A stretch of 64,000 bases of DNA from Acidobacteriota bacterium (GCA_020851565.1 JADZCN010000039.1:20583-84582); one strand, 5' to 3'. Positions 8,635 through 23,628 are shown, numbered from the stretch's first letter. The notes: a model not told the origin generated them from the letters alone. Numbers and translations: made by a program.

Positions 8635-9603
8635 TCAGGCGCCCCGGAACCACGCGACGGTGCGGCGGAGCCCTTCCTCGAAGAGCACGCTGGGCGCGTA
8701 GCCGAGCAGGCGCGCGGCCTTATCGATGGATGCCTGCGAGTCGCGAACGTCGCCGATGCGTGGAGGCCCGTAGACGGGCGTGAGGCTCGTGCCGAGAATG
8801 CCCTGCAGCACACGCAGCAGCTCGTTCAGGGACACGCGGCCGGCCGTCGCCACGTTGATGGCCTCGCCCGCCGCCCGCGGCGCCTCACACGCGCGCAGCA
8901 CGCCGTCCACGACGTTGGCCACGTAGGTGAAGTCGCGCGTCTGCTCGCCATCGCCGTGGATGGTGGGCGCCTGCCCGGCCAGCAGCCACTTGATGAAGAG
9001 TGAGATCACGCCCGAATACGGCGAGCCGGGATCCTGCCGGGGCCCGAAGACGTTGAAGTAGCGAATGCTCACCGTCTCGAGGCCGTAGAGGCGCGTGAAC
9101 TGCCTCATGTACTGTTCGCCGACCACCTTCTGCAGGGCGTACGGCGAGAGCGGATCCGTCGGCATCTCCTCGTGCTTCGGCAGCGTCGGCGTGTCGCCGT
9201 ACTCGGACGAGGAGCCGGCGAAGACGACCCGCCTGACGCCGGCGTCGCGCGCGGCCACCAGCACGTTGAGCGTGGCGTCGATGTTCGCGCGGTTCGACGC
9301 GATCGGGTCCTGCACCGAGCGCGGCACCGACGGAATGGCGGCCTGGTGCAGCACGTAGTCGGCGCCCGCGCAGGCCCGCCGCGCCACGTCGAGGTCCGCC
9401 AGGTCGCCCTCGACGACCTCCAGACGTGAGGCGGCGTCCGCCGCGCCATCCCGGACGGCGGCTGCCAGGGCCGCGTCGATGTTCTCGCGCTTGCCGGTGC
9501 TGAAATTGTCGGCCACGCGCACCATGTGCCCGCGCCGAAGCAGCTCTTCGACCAGGTGCGATCCAATGAACCCGGCCCCGCCTGTCACCGTGTAGCGCGC
9601 CAT
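8635..9603 (-). CDS. NAD-dependent nucleotide-sugar 4-epimerase (WbpP-like)
   Basis: A 322-aa extended SDR enzyme. The N-terminal GGAGFIGSH binds NAD, the catalytic region has GSSSEYGD and YALQK, and RYFNVFGPRQDP followed by GDGEQTRDF is typical of UDP-N-acetylglucosamine/N-acetylgalactosamine 4-epimerases such as WbpP and WbgU. It probably makes an activated sugar for surface polysaccharide. UDP-glucose 4-epimerase or GDP-mannose dehydratase activity is less likely from the LPKHEE segment. It stands alone between repeat-rich gaps. Confidence 0.9.
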   Translation of the reverse strand: MARYTVTGGAGFIGSHLVEELLRRGHMVRVADNFSTGKRENIDAALAAAVRDGAADAASRLEVVEGDLADLDVARRACAGADYVLHQAAIPSVPRSVQDPIASNRANIDATLNVLVAARDAGVRRVVFAGSSSEYGDTPTLPKHEEMPTDPLSPYALQKVVGEQYMRQFTRLYGLETVSIRYFNVFGPRQDPGSPYSGVISLFIKWLLAGQAPTIHGDGEQTRDFTYVANVVDGVLRACEAPRAAGEAINVATAGRVSLNELLRVLQGILGTSLTPVYGPPRIGDVRDSQASIDKAARLLGYAPSVLFEEGLRRTVAWFRGA

Positions 9604-9668
9604 CCAACTCCTCGACGAGGTCCTTATCGGCGCCCGCGTCCTGCGACTTCAGCCTGCCGCCGCGAACC

Positions 9669-9768
9669 TCCGTGCTTTGAACCTGTCGTGCTTTGAACCT
9701 GTCGTGCTTTGAACCCGTCGTGCCTTGAACCCGTCGTGCCTTGAACCCTCGTGCGTTGACCCCCCGTG
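9669..9768. repeat. 16-bp tandem repeat 3' of the amidohydrolase gene
   Basis: About six degenerate copies of a 15-16-bp unit, consensus CGTGCTTTGAACCTGT, fill the gap after the epimerase start and end two bases before the amidohydrolase stop. The same unit forms the array at 10925-11062 on the other side of that gene. Confidence 0.92.
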
Positions 9769-9770
9769 CC

Positions 9771-10922
9771 CTACTCCCACCCATCCTTCGGCAGGCCCGG
9801 GACCAGCGCCAGTGCGTTCCGGAAGTACAGCTTCTTCAGCACCTCGTCCGGCAGGTCCATGCCGTACAGCTTCCAGAACGCGTGGTAGTCGCGGTAGTAG
9901 TCGAAGTACTCGTCGGCCGTTTCGAACGTGCGCCAGTAGTACGGGAACTCGTCGGGCTGGAAGCTGTCCTTGCCGAAGAGCACGCGGTCCTGATTCTTCA
10001 CGAAGAAGGCCCGTGCGGCACGGGGCTGGCGGCCCAGCTCGGCGAGGATGGCCGCCACCTCGAGGTGGACGTTGGGCATCGTATCGAGCATCTGCTGCGC
10101 CTTGGCGAGATCGTTGGCGCGGTAGCCGAAGTGGGCCGCGATGAACGTGGTCGTCGGGTGCTTGCGGAACATCCGGTCGCGCTCGGCCAGCAGTTCCTCG
10201 AAGCGCGGGAACTCACCCGCCGGATAGCGGCGATCCGCGAAGAGCGCGAGCTCCAGCCAGCGCTCGTTGTGGACGTCGATAGGCTCGAAGAACTCCTGCG
10301 GCTCGGCGGTGTGGATGAGGACCGGCACGCCCAGCCGCCCGCACGTCGCCCAGATGAGATCGAGCGCGGGGTCGTCCACGGCGAGGCGCGAGCCGTCGGC
10401 CTTGCGCAGGCGGAGGCCGAGGTCCTTGAAGATTTTCAGCCCGCGCGCGCCGGCCCTGATGTCGCGTTCGAGCTGGGCGGCCGCCTTCTCGGACCACCCG
10501 GGCGTGCCCACGCCCGTGAAATCCACGTTGGCGAACAGCACCATGCGGTCGCGGTGCGGGCTCTTCGCGATGGCGTCCAGTCCCTGGCGGAGCCGGTCGC
10601 CCGTGCCGCCGCTCAGGTTGACCAGGATGCGGAGGTTGTTGGCGTCCATGCCCGCCACCACCCGCTCGAACTGCTCGGGGCTGATGGGTGTGGGCTGGTG
10701 GCTGTGGATGTCGATGACCGGGAACTTCGCCTTCGGGACGGGATGCTCCGCCACCTTCAGCGTGCTTCGCGGCTTGTAGTCGATGATGCTGAGCGGCGGG
10801 AACTCCGGCGTCCGCCCCGCGCCGGGCCGCCCCCGCTGCACGCCCGGCCCTTGCTGCGCCAGCAGCGTCCCCCCCACCACCACGGCGGCCAGGGCCGCAG
10901 CTTTCATCACCGAGCGTCGCAT
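9771..10922 (-). CDS. Secreted amidohydrolase (ACMSD/amidohydrolase-2 type)
   Basis: A 383-aa TIM-barrel metal hydrolase with an N-terminal signal sequence (to about residue 22). The first metal motif is IDIHSH, a Lys follows in GLKIFKD, His ligands appear in VLIHTAEP and AAHFGYR, and the distal Asp is in FGKDSF. This pattern fits the amidohydrolase-2 group (decarboxylases and lactonases of the ACMSD superfamily). Substrate unknown. A second in-frame ATG 15 bp downstream of 10922 could be the true start. The gene is enclosed by two copies of the same minisatellite. Confidence 0.86.
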   Translation of the reverse strand: MRRSVMKAAALAAVVVGGTLLAQQGPGVQRGRPGAGRTPEFPPLSIIDYKPRSTLKVAEHPVPKAKFPVIDIHSHQPTPISPEQFERVVAGMDANNLRILVNLSGGTGDRLRQGLDAIAKSPHRDRMVLFANVDFTGVGTPGWSEKAAAQLERDIRAGARGLKIFKDLGLRLRKADGSRLAVDDPALDLIWATCGRLGVPVLIHTAEPQEFFEPIDVHNERWLELALFADRRYPAGEFPRFEELLAERDRMFRKHPTTTFIAAHFGYRANDLAKAQQMLDTMPNVHLEVAAILAELGRQPRAARAFFVKNQDRVLFGKDSFQPDEFPYYWRTFETADEYFDYYRDYHAFWKLYGMDLPDEVLKKLYFRNALALVPGLPKDGWE

Positions 10923-10924
10923 CG

Positions 10925-11062
10925 TGTGCTCTTGAACCTACGTGCTTTGAACGTCCGTGCTTTGAACGTCCGTGCTTCGAACGTCCGTGCTTTGAACGTC
11001 CGTGCTTTGAACGTCCGTGCTTCGAACATCCGTGCTTCGAACCTTCGTGCTTTGAACCTTCG
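10925..11062. repeat. 15-bp tandem repeat 5' of the amidohydrolase gene
   Basis: Nine degenerate copies of a 15-bp unit, consensus CGTGCTTTGAACGTC, lie between the amidohydrolase start and the 3' end of rnpB. The array occupies the place where the amidohydrolase promoter and the rnpB terminator would be expected. Confidence 0.93.
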
Positions 11063-11070
11063 TGCCAAAG

Positions 11071-11713
11071 CGCCGCAGTGAGCCGATAAGCCGAATTCTG
11101 TCCCCCTCGACGCGCATCGGCTCGCGCCGACGCTCGCTCGGGATGACGACCATTCCTCTAGTCCCGGCATTGCTGACGGGATCCAGCGACCGACCCGGAG
11201 GCCTCGGGTGGACCACCCGTGCGGCCGAAGCCGCGCGCCCCCCTATTTGGTCTTGCTCCGTGCGGGGTTTTGCCTGCCACCCCTGTTACCAGGGGCGCGG
11301 TGCGCTCTTACCGCACCATTTCACCCTTACCTCGGACGGGCCGGATAGGTCGCGTCGGGATTACCCGCCTTCTTGGACGGGAGTGACGGGGCTCCTGCCC
11401 CGCCACTCCGCCCGCGCACTTGGAAGGGAGTGACGGCGCCCCTGCCCCGCCACTCCACCCGCGCACTTGGAAGAGAGTGGCGGGGGCCCTGCCCCGCCAC
11501 TCCTCACGACCTATCCGACCCGCCCGCGGCGGTATCTTTTCTGTGCCACTGTTCCGTCGGGTCGCCCCGCCCGGGTGTTACCCGGCGCACTGTCCTGCTG
11601 GAGTTCGGACTTTCCTCTCCCGGTGGCGGTTCCGCACGCGCCTTGCTCCTTGCGAAGCCGGCCACGCGAGGCCTTTCACCGGCAGCGGTCGTCTGGCTCA
11701 CTGCGGCAGCTTC
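11071..11713 (-). ncRNA. rnpB: RNase P RNA, class A, with expanded P12
   Basis: The catalytic RNA of RNase P, which matures tRNA 5' ends. Read on the minus strand, the 5' end begins GAAGCTGCCGCAGTGAGCC and pairs with the 3' end GGCTCACTGCGGC to give a 13-bp P1. Conserved blocks follow in order: GAGGAAAGTCC, GGGTAACACCCG, CCACAGAAAA, then after the P12 region AAGGGTGAAA with GGTAAGAGCGCACC, GACCAAATAGGGG, and AGAATTCGGCTTATCGGC at the 3' end. The molecule is about 643 nt against 377 nt in E. coli. The excess sits mainly in the P12 position, where an 11-bp stem (11342-11352 with 11507-11517) encloses a 3 x 47-bp array. A poor TTGATA -10 candidate lies at 11719-11724. Confidence 0.97.
11372..11508 (-). 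repeat. Three 47-bp repeats inside RNase P RNA P12
   Basis: Copies start at 11372, 11419 and 11466 with exact 47-bp spacing; the third is about 43 bp. Each contains a hairpin with arms of the type GAGTGNCGGGG and CCCCGCCACTC; in copy three the 11-bp stem is perfect, in copies one and two there are single mismatches. The array sits between the two arms of a longer perfect stem, so the RNA would carry three side-by-side helices at the tip of P12. Confidence 0.93.
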
Positions 11714-11726
11714 AAGTGTATCAACA

Positions 11727-11813
11727 AGTCGGGAGGGGCTGACGAAGTCGGGAGAGGCTCACGCAGTCGGGAGGGGCTGACGCAGTCGGGAGGGACTGAC
11801 GAAGTCGGGAGGA
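11727..11813. repeat. 19-bp tandem repeat upstream of rnpB
   Basis: Four full copies and one partial copy of a 19-bp unit (AGTCGGGAGGGGCTGACGN). It starts 14 bp upstream of the mature rnpB 5' end, so the rnpB -35 region falls inside the array. The core GTCGGGAG recurs in several other gaps of the window. Confidence 0.92.
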
Positions 11814-11979
11814 AGACGGCGCCGGGAGGAGCAACGGTGGTTGCATCGGCCGCAACCGCGGTTCACTGAGCACGCGTGGCCAAGGACAACCGGGGTTGTC
11901 ATTGCCTGGTAACGCTCAGCCGGCAATCCGCCTGTTTCACGGCCAGTCCCCTGGCACCGAGACTGCACTGCGCCTGACC

Positions 11980-12339
11980 ATGGAACCCATTCGCTCGTTT
12001 CGGGACCTGGAAGTCTGGCAACGGTCGATGGACCTGGTCGACATGGTCATCGCCGCTTCGCGTGAACTGCCGCGGCAGGAGTTCGACTTGCGCCGTCAGA
12101 TGCGCGACGCGGCAATCTCAATCCCTGCCAACGCCGCCGAAGGATGGCGGCGGAAGAAACGGCGAGCCGCCTACCAGAACCACGTCTCGATTGCGATGGG
12201 ATCACAGGGAGAGCTCGAAACCGAGTTCGAGGTGGCCTTTCGAAACCACCTTCTGGACCGCGATCGCTGCCAGGCCCTCGTCGATCTCAACCGCCGCGTC
12301 GGAGTCATGCTGGACCGCCTGCACGACAGCCTGGACTGA
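11980..12339 (+). CDS. Four-helix-bundle protein (S23/IVS family)
   Basis: A 119-aa protein matching the four helix bundle family first seen in 23S rRNA intervening sequences. The diagnostic N-terminal FRDLEVWQRSMDLV and the AISIPANAAEGWRRK segment are clear. Members form pentameric helical bundles; their cellular role is unknown. The ATG at 11980 is chosen because the family begins about ten residues before the FxxLxVWQ motif. It stands alone, divergent from rnpB, and no rRNA is nearby. Confidence 0.93.
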   Translation: MEPIRSFRDLEVWQRSMDLVDMVIAASRELPRQEFDLRRQMRDAAISIPANAAEGWRRKKRRAAYQNHVSIAMGSQGELETEFEVAFRNHLLDRDRCQALVDLNRRVGVMLDRLHDSLD

Positions 12340-12467
12340 CCGCCTGCCCAGCTCGCCTGCCGACGCGTTCCGGGCGTGTCCCGCCCTCGCGTTGGCAAGT
12401 CTCACCGGACGGCCCGTCCCGTCGCGATCGCCTCCCGTCGCGTTCTCACTCCTCCCGACGCGGCTCG

Positions 12468-18736
<6,269 letters not shown>

Positions 18737-18802
18737 AGGGCGCGCGGTGGTGTCAACGCGCGGATCGCCCGTTAATGCTTGCAGGGCTGAGCTTTGCGGC
18801 CC

Positions 18803-19582
18803 TCAAGGGCGGAAGAGTCGGTGAAAGTTCATCGAGACCGTCCGGGCCAGCTCACCCGGCGTCACGCCGCGTCCCTCGGCCACCACTTCCACCACGCGCT
18901 TCACGTACGCCGGCTCGTTCCGCCTGCCGCGAAACGGCGTGGGCGCCAGATAGGGGCTGTCGGTCTCCACCAGCAGCCTCTCCGCCGGGATCCGGGCCGC
19001 GGCCGCGCGCAGTTCCGCGGCCTTCGGGAACGAGACGATGCCGGGGATCGAAACGTAGTAGCCGGTCGCGAGGGCCCGCTCCGCGGCCGCCACGTCGCCG
19101 GAGAAGCAGTGAAACACCCCTGTCGTATCGACGCCGCCGCGCTCGCCGAGGATCCTCAGGGTGTCCTCCTCGGCCTCCCGGGTATGGATGACCACGGGCA
19201 GGCCGCGCGCGCGGGCCACGCCGAGCTGCGCGCGGAACACGGCCTGCTGCACCTCGCGCGGCGAGAAGTCGTAGTGGTAGTCCAACCCGATCTCCCCCAC
19301 GGCCCGCGCGGCCGGCAGCGCATCGAGCCGACGCTCGACGAGCCGGGCCGCCTCTTCCAGATCCGACGCGAAGAGGTGCGCATGGTGCGGGTGGACCCCC
19401 ACCGCGAAGCGGCACTCCGGCCACGCCTGGATCACGCGCGCGGCCTGCGCGATCTCGGCGTCGTCCTCAGCCGCGAGGATCACGAGCGCGGAGAGGACGC
19501 CCGCCTCCCGCGCCCGGGCGACCACGGCGTCGAGGTCCTCGGCGAACTCCTCGCCGGCGATGTGGCAGTGGGAGTCGATCAT
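18803..19582 (-). CDS. tatD: TatD-family metal-dependent DNase
   Basis: A 259-aa TIM-barrel hydrolase. Metal ligands are in the N-terminal IDSHCHI, VGEIGLDYH, VIHTRE, FHCFSG and VETDSPYLAP motifs, all intact. TatD proteins are 3'-5' exonucleases/DNases implicated in repair and nucleic acid turnover. It lies 63 bp downstream of metG, a common pairing in bacteria; the gap is a GGGAACC/GGGAGCC minisatellite. Confidence 0.95.
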   Translation of the reverse strand: MIDSHCHIAGEEFAEDLDAVVARAREAGVLSALVILAAEDDAEIAQAARVIQAWPECRFAVGVHPHHAHLFASDLEEAARLVERRLDALPAARAVGEIGLDYHYDFSPREVQQAVFRAQLGVARARGLPVVIHTREAEEDTLRILGERGGVDTTGVFHCFSGDVAAAERALATGYYVSIPGIVSFPKAAELRAAAARIPAERLLVETDSPYLAPTPFRGRRNEPAYVKRVVEVVAEGRGVTPGELARTVSMNFHRLFRP

Positions 19583-19644
19583 GTCGGGAACCGGGAACCG
19601 GGAACCGGGAGCCGGGAGCCGGGAGCCGGGAGCCGGGGGTCGGC
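19583..19644. repeat. GGGAACC/GGGAGCC minisatellite
   Basis: Between metG and tatD, 7-bp units GGGAACC then GGGAGCC repeat about seven times (19588-19636). A weaker version lies at 39380-39400. Confidence 0.9.
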
Positions 19645-19645
19645 G

Positions 19646-21616
19646 CTAGCGGACGCGCGTTCCGGGAACCGCTGGCTCCGCATTCAGCAGGAGGGCCCCT
19701 CCTCCCTCCGGGCTGGCCGCCAGGACCATCCCGTTCGACTCGATGCCCATCAGCTTCGCGGGCTTCAAGTTCGCCACGACGACAATGGTGCGGCCAACGA
19801 GTTGCTCGGGCTGGTAGCTCTCGGCGATACCCGCGAGGATGGTGCGCGGCTCGGCCTCGCCGACGTCCACCTTCAGCTGCACCAGCTTCTTGGACTTCGG
19901 CACGTTCGACGCCTCGAGGATCTTCGCCACCTTGAGCTGGACCTTCATGAAGTCGTCGATGGTGATCTTGTCGCTGTCGATCGCCGGTGCATCGGGTGCA
20001 GGAGGTGCAACAGGTGCAGAGGGCGCAGCAGGTGCAGCCGGTGCTGGTGCCGGTGATCCCGACGCGGCGGTGGGGGTGGTCTCGCTCACGGTGATGGCTC
20101 CCTTGTCTTCGAGGCGGGGCCACAGGGCGCCCGCGTTGAGGATTCCTCTTTCTCCAGATGCCCGCCAGGCGGCCGCGGTGTCGAACCGCAGGTTGCCCGG
20201 GGCCGTCGTGTCGCCCAGCCGCCGCAGGATCTCCGCGGCCGACGAGGGCATCACGGGCAGCAGCAGCACCGCGGCGATGCGCACGGCCTCCGAGGCGTCG
20301 TACAGCACGCCCGACAGCTGCTCGGCCTTTGCCGGGTCCTTGGCCAGGCTCCACGGCTGCGTCTCGGCGATGTATTCGTTGGCCGCGCTGATCAGCCGAT
20401 AGGCCGCGGCCACACCCTCGTGCAGCGCAAGGCCGTCCATCGCCTTCCGGTAGGCGCTCGTGGCGTCCGCGGCAATCGTCGCCAGCGACTCGCCGCCGCG
20501 AGCCAGCAGCCGTCCCTGGCGGTACCGCTCGCTCATCGCGGCCACGCGGTTCACCAGGTTCCCGAGGTTGTTCGCGAGGTCGGCGTTGTACTTCTCCTCG
20601 AACCGCTCCCACGTGAAGTCGCCGTCGGCGCCGTACACCACTTCCTTCGTCAAGTACAACCGCAGCGGATCGGGACCGAAGCGCTTGGCCGCGTCGAGCG
20701 GATCGACGATGTTGCCCATCGTCTTGCTCATGCGCTCGCCCTTGAAGAACACCCAGCCGTGGCCGAAGACCTGTCCGGGCAGGGGAAGGCCGGCGCTCAT
20801 CAGCATGGCCGGCCAGATGACGCAGTGGAACCGCGTGATGTCCTTGCCGACGATGTGCAGGTTGGCCGGCCAGCGCCTCGCGAACTGCGCGTCGTCCCAG
20901 CCGTAGCCGGCGGCGGCGGCATAGTTGATCAGGGCATCGAACCACACGTAGACAACGCTCGTGGGATCGAAGGGCAGCGGTATTCCCCAGGACTGCCCGG
21001 CCCGGCTCATCGAGAGATCCTCCAGCCCGCCCTCGACGAAGCGCAGAATCTCGTTGCGACGCACCTCGGGCTCGATGAACGACGGGTGCTCCTCGTAGAA
21101 CTTCAGCAGCGGCTGCTGGTACTTCGACAGGCGGAAGAACCAGTTCTTCTCCTTGATCCACTCCGGCTTCGTCTTGTGGATGGGGCACAGGCCGTCCACC
21201 AGGTCCTTCTCCGGCTTGAACTCCTCGCAGCCTACGCAGTAGAAGCCCTCGTACGTGCCCTCGTAGATGTCGCCGTTGTCGAGGCAGGCCTGCGCCATGC
21301 GCTGCACGGCCGGGAAGTGCCGCCGCCGGTCCGTCGTCCGGATGAAGTCGTCGAACGAGATGTCGAGCCCCCGCCACACCTCGCGGAAGATCTGTTCCAT
21401 CTCGTCGCAGTAGGCCAGCGGGTCCTTGCCCTGCTCCTGCGCTCGCTTGAACACGTTCTGCGAGTGCTCGTCGTTCCCCATCAGGAACCACGTGCCGTCG
21501 CCCTTCAACCGGTGATACCGCGCGATGACGTCGGCGGTGATCTTCTCGTAGGCCGTGCCCAGGTGAGGTCGGCTGTTCACGTAGTCGATGGCGGTGGTGA
21601 GGAAGAAGGAGGACAT
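19646..21616 (-). CDS. metG: Methionyl-tRNA synthetase with C-terminal tRNA-binding domain
   Basis: A 656-aa class I synthetase. The HIGH-type motif is HLGT near residue 18, the KMSKS-type motif is RMSKT, and a Cys knuckle (CVGCEEF with CPIH) suggests one zinc. The C-terminal 110 residues are an EMAP/Arc1p-like tRNA-binding domain (IDDFMKVQLKVAKI). The linker between the anticodon domain and this domain is Ala/Pro rich and encoded by 9-bp GGTGCAGGA repeats at 19987-20053. It is the first gene of a likely metG-tatD-prenyl synthase cluster. Confidence 0.96.
   Translation of the reverse strand: MSSFFLTTAIDYVNSRPHLGTAYEKITADVIARYHRLKGDGTWFLMGNDEHSQNVFKRAQEQGKDPLAYCDEMEQIFREVWRGLDISFDDFIRTTDRRRHFPAVQRMAQACLDNGDIYEGTYEGFYCVGCEEFKPEKDLVDGLCPIHKTKPEWIKEKNWFFRLSKYQQPLLKFYEEHPSFIEPEVRRNEILRFVEGGLEDLSMSRAGQSWGIPLPFDPTSVVYVWFDALINYAAAAGYGWDDAQFARRWPANLHIVGKDITRFHCVIWPAMLMSAGLPLPGQVFGHGWVFFKGERMSKTMGNIVDPLDAAKRFGPDPLRLYLTKEVVYGADGDFTWERFEEKYNADLANNLGNLVNRVAAMSERYRQGRLLARGGESLATIAADATSAYRKAMDGLALHEGVAAAYRLISAANEYIAETQPWSLAKDPAKAEQLSGVLYDASEAVRIAAVLLLPVMPSSAAEILRRLGDTTAPGNLRFDTAAAWRASGERGILNAGALWPRLEDKGAITVSETTPTAASGSPAPAPAAPAAPSAPVAPPAPDAPAIDSDKITIDDFMKVQLKVAKILEASNVPKSKKLVQLKVDVGEAEPRTILAGIAESYQPEQLVGRTIVVVANLKPAKLMGIESNGMVLAASPEGGGALLLNAEPAVPGTRVR
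19987..20053. repeat. 9-bp GGTGCAGGA repeats in the metG linker
   Basis: Seven degenerate 9-bp units keep the frame and encode repeated Ala-Pro-containing triplets in the linker before the tRNA-binding domain. The core matches the intergenic array at 7828-7895. Confidence 0.85.
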
Positions 21617-21677
21617 CGTCAGGATCAGATTATGTCGGGAGTGGATCGCGTCGGGAGCGAAATGCGTCGGGAGCGGA

Positions 21678-22901
21678 TCACGACGGGAGTCGATTCAACC
21701 ATGCCCGCTGCGCCTCCGCCTGCACCGCCTTGATCGGCACGCCCCGCTCCACGGCCAGGCGCGACAGGTCGTCGAACTCGGGCTGGGCGTTCAGCACTTC
21801 CCCGCCCTGGCGCGCGACCTTGAATCGTACCACGCCATAGGCGGTTTCGACGGGCACGAGCTCGCGGTCCAGGCACAGGCGCGACATCTCCTGGTAGCGG
21901 ATGCCGATGGTGGTGGTCTCGCGGAAGACGATCGCCGCCAGCGCGTCGCGCTGGTCGGGCGCGCAGACGATGGTCATCAGCGTGCCCGGGCGGTTCTTCT
22001 TCATCTGCACGGGCTGGTAGAACACCTCCAGCGCCCCGGCGCCGTAGAGCCGATCCATGACGGCCCCGAAGATCTGGGGGTTCATGTCGTCGATCTCGCA
22101 GGCCATCACCGTCACGCGCATGGTGGCCTGCCGCGCGTCGGCCTCGCCCACGAACACGCGGACCACGTTCGGGGTCTCCGGGAGGTCCCGGTCGCCGGCG
22201 CCGTAGCCGACGCGTTCCACGCGCATCGCCGGCATGGGCCCGAAGCTGTCGGCATACTCGGTGAGAATGAGTGCACCGGTGGGGGTGAGCGTCTCCATCT
22301 GCACGCCGCTCGAATAGCTGGGCGCATCGCCCAGCAGGCGCACGGTGGCCGGTGCCGGCACCGGGAAGATGCCGTGCGCGGTCTTCACCATGCCGCCCCC
22401 CACGTTCACCGGCGACACGACCACGCGCGCGGCACCGAGGTGCTCCATGGCGAAGACCGTCCCGACGATGTCGATGATGGAATCGAGCGCGCCGACCTCG
22501 TGGAGGTGCACCTTCTCCATGGTCGAGCCGTGGATGGCGGCCTCGGCCTCGGCGAGCCGCTGGAACATCTTCGTCGCGCGTGCCTTGCCCGCCTCACTGA
22601 GCGCCGACTTCTCGATGGCGGCGTAGATGTGTTTCAGGTGGTAGTGGCGGTGTTTGGGTGCAGGGTGCACGGGTGCAGGGTGCACGGGTGCTCCCGACGC
22701 CATCGTGTGTTCTTCCACGCGAAACTTCAACGACGACACGCCCGCCTTCAGCACGCGCTCGGCGGAGACCGTGTAGCCGTCCACCGCGAGACTCCCCAGC
22801 GCGCGCTGCACGTCGTCGAAGGGCACGCCCGCGTCGATGAGCGCGCCGAGAATCATGTCGCCGGCCGCGCCGGCAAAACAGTCGAAGTAGAGGGTCTTCA
22901 T
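21678..22901 (-). CDS. larC: Nickel-pincer cofactor biosynthesis protein LarC
   Basis: A 407-aa LarC, the nickel insertase that completes the nickel-pincer nucleotide of lactate racemase-like enzymes. The N-terminal YFDCFAGAAGDM and the LHEVGALDSIIDIVG segment are diagnostic. The second half begins near ACEIDDMNPQ. The start at MKTLYFDCF is preferred over an ATG six codons upstream. The usual His-rich loop carries a tandem VHPAP coded by 15-bp repeats at 22656-22690. No larA, larB or larE is nearby, so the client is elsewhere in the genome. Codons 21640-21677 outside the gene are GTCGGGAG repeats. Confidence 0.94.
   Translation of the reverse strand: MKTLYFDCFAGAAGDMILGALIDAGVPFDDVQRALGSLAVDGYTVSAERVLKAGVSSLKFRVEEHTMASGAPVHPAPVHPAPKHRHYHLKHIYAAIEKSALSEAGKARATKMFQRLAEAEAAIHGSTMEKVHLHEVGALDSIIDIVGTVFAMEHLGAARVVVSPVNVGGGMVKTAHGIFPVPAPATVRLLGDAPSYSSGVQMETLTPTGALILTEYADSFGPMPAMRVERVGYGAGDRDLPETPNVVRVFVGEADARQATMRVTVMACEIDDMNPQIFGAVMDRLYGAGALEVFYQPVQMKKNRPGTLMTIVCAPDQRDALAAIVFRETTTIGIRYQEMSRLCLDRELVPVETAYGVVRFKVARQGGEVLNAQPEFDDLSRLAVERGVPIKAVQAEAQRAWLNRLPS
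22656..22690. repeat. 15-bp repeat inside larC
   Basis: GGGTGCAGGGTGCAC occurs 2.3 times in frame and encodes the repeated VHPAP pentapeptide. It belongs to the GGTGCA family seen in metG and at 7828-7895. Confidence 0.88.
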
Positions 22902-22956
22902 CGCGGATGGGATATCCACGGAAGCATCGCATTTGGCCCGGGCAAACGCAATGGAC

Positions 22957-23628
22957 TCAGCGGAGCTGGTGCGCCAGCTTGAAGCTGAAGAAACGCCCGC
23001 CGCCGAGGATGATGTGATCCACGACCGCGATCCCCATCGTCTCTCCGGCCTGTACGATGCGGCTGGTGACGGAGATGTCGTCCTGGCTCGGCATCGGATC
23101 GCCCGAGGGATGGTTGTGGAACACCACGACCGACGCGGCCGAGCCGAGCACGGCCTCGCGGAAGATGTCCCGGGGCAGCACCAGCACGCCGTCCTGCGTC
23201 CCGACGCCGACGATGGCGGTGCGCAGCAGGCGGAGCCGCGCGTCGAGCAGCATCACGCCGAAGCGCTCCACGCGGTAGCCGGCATAGAGCGGCATGAGGT
23301 AGTGCGCGATCTCGGCGGGCGCGAGGAACCGCGGGCGCTCGCCCGCCGCGCGGATGAGCGAGCGCCGCCCCAGCTCGACGGCGGCCAGGACTCGCGCGGC
23401 CCGCGCCTCCCCCACTCCGTCGATGCGCTGCAGTTCGTCCAGGGAGAGCCGCGGCAGCCCGTCGGCGCCGCCGGCCGCCCCGAGGACGTCCTGCGCCACC
23501 GCGAGGGCGCCGCGCCGCCGCGTGCCGCTCCCGAGCACCAGCGCCAGCACCTCGTTGTCGCCGAGCGCCCAGGCGCCGGCCCTCGTCAGCTTCTCGCGCG
23601 GCCGGTCCACGACAGGGAGATCCTTCAC
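22957..23628 (-). CDS. radC: RadC-family JAMM protein
   Basis: A 223-aa protein with an N-terminal HhH-like segment (LQRIDGVGEARAARV) and a C-terminal JAMM metalloprotease-like domain whose zinc motif HNHPSGDPMPSQDD is intact. RadC homologues were once linked to DNA repair; their biochemical role is still unclear. Full length for the family. Its 3' end faces the larC promoter side with a 55-bp gap, and it is divergent from the lipoprotein gene. Confidence 0.95.
   Translation of the reverse strand: MKDLPVVDRPREKLTRAGAWALGDNEVLALVLGSGTRRRGALAVAQDVLGAAGGADGLPRLSLDELQRIDGVGEARAARVLAAVELGRRSLIRAAGERPRFLAPAEIAHYLMPLYAGYRVERFGVMLLDARLRLLRTAIVGVGTQDGVLVLPRDIFREAVLGSAASVVVFHNHPSGDPMPSQDDISVTSRIVQAGETMGIAVVDHIILGGGRFFSFKLAHQLR

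Noticed and set aside
11420..11869. Open frames across rnpB and the 47-bp repeats
   Set aside because: They lie within RNase P RNA, whose conserved blocks and P1 pairing are clear; the translated repeats are an artefact.
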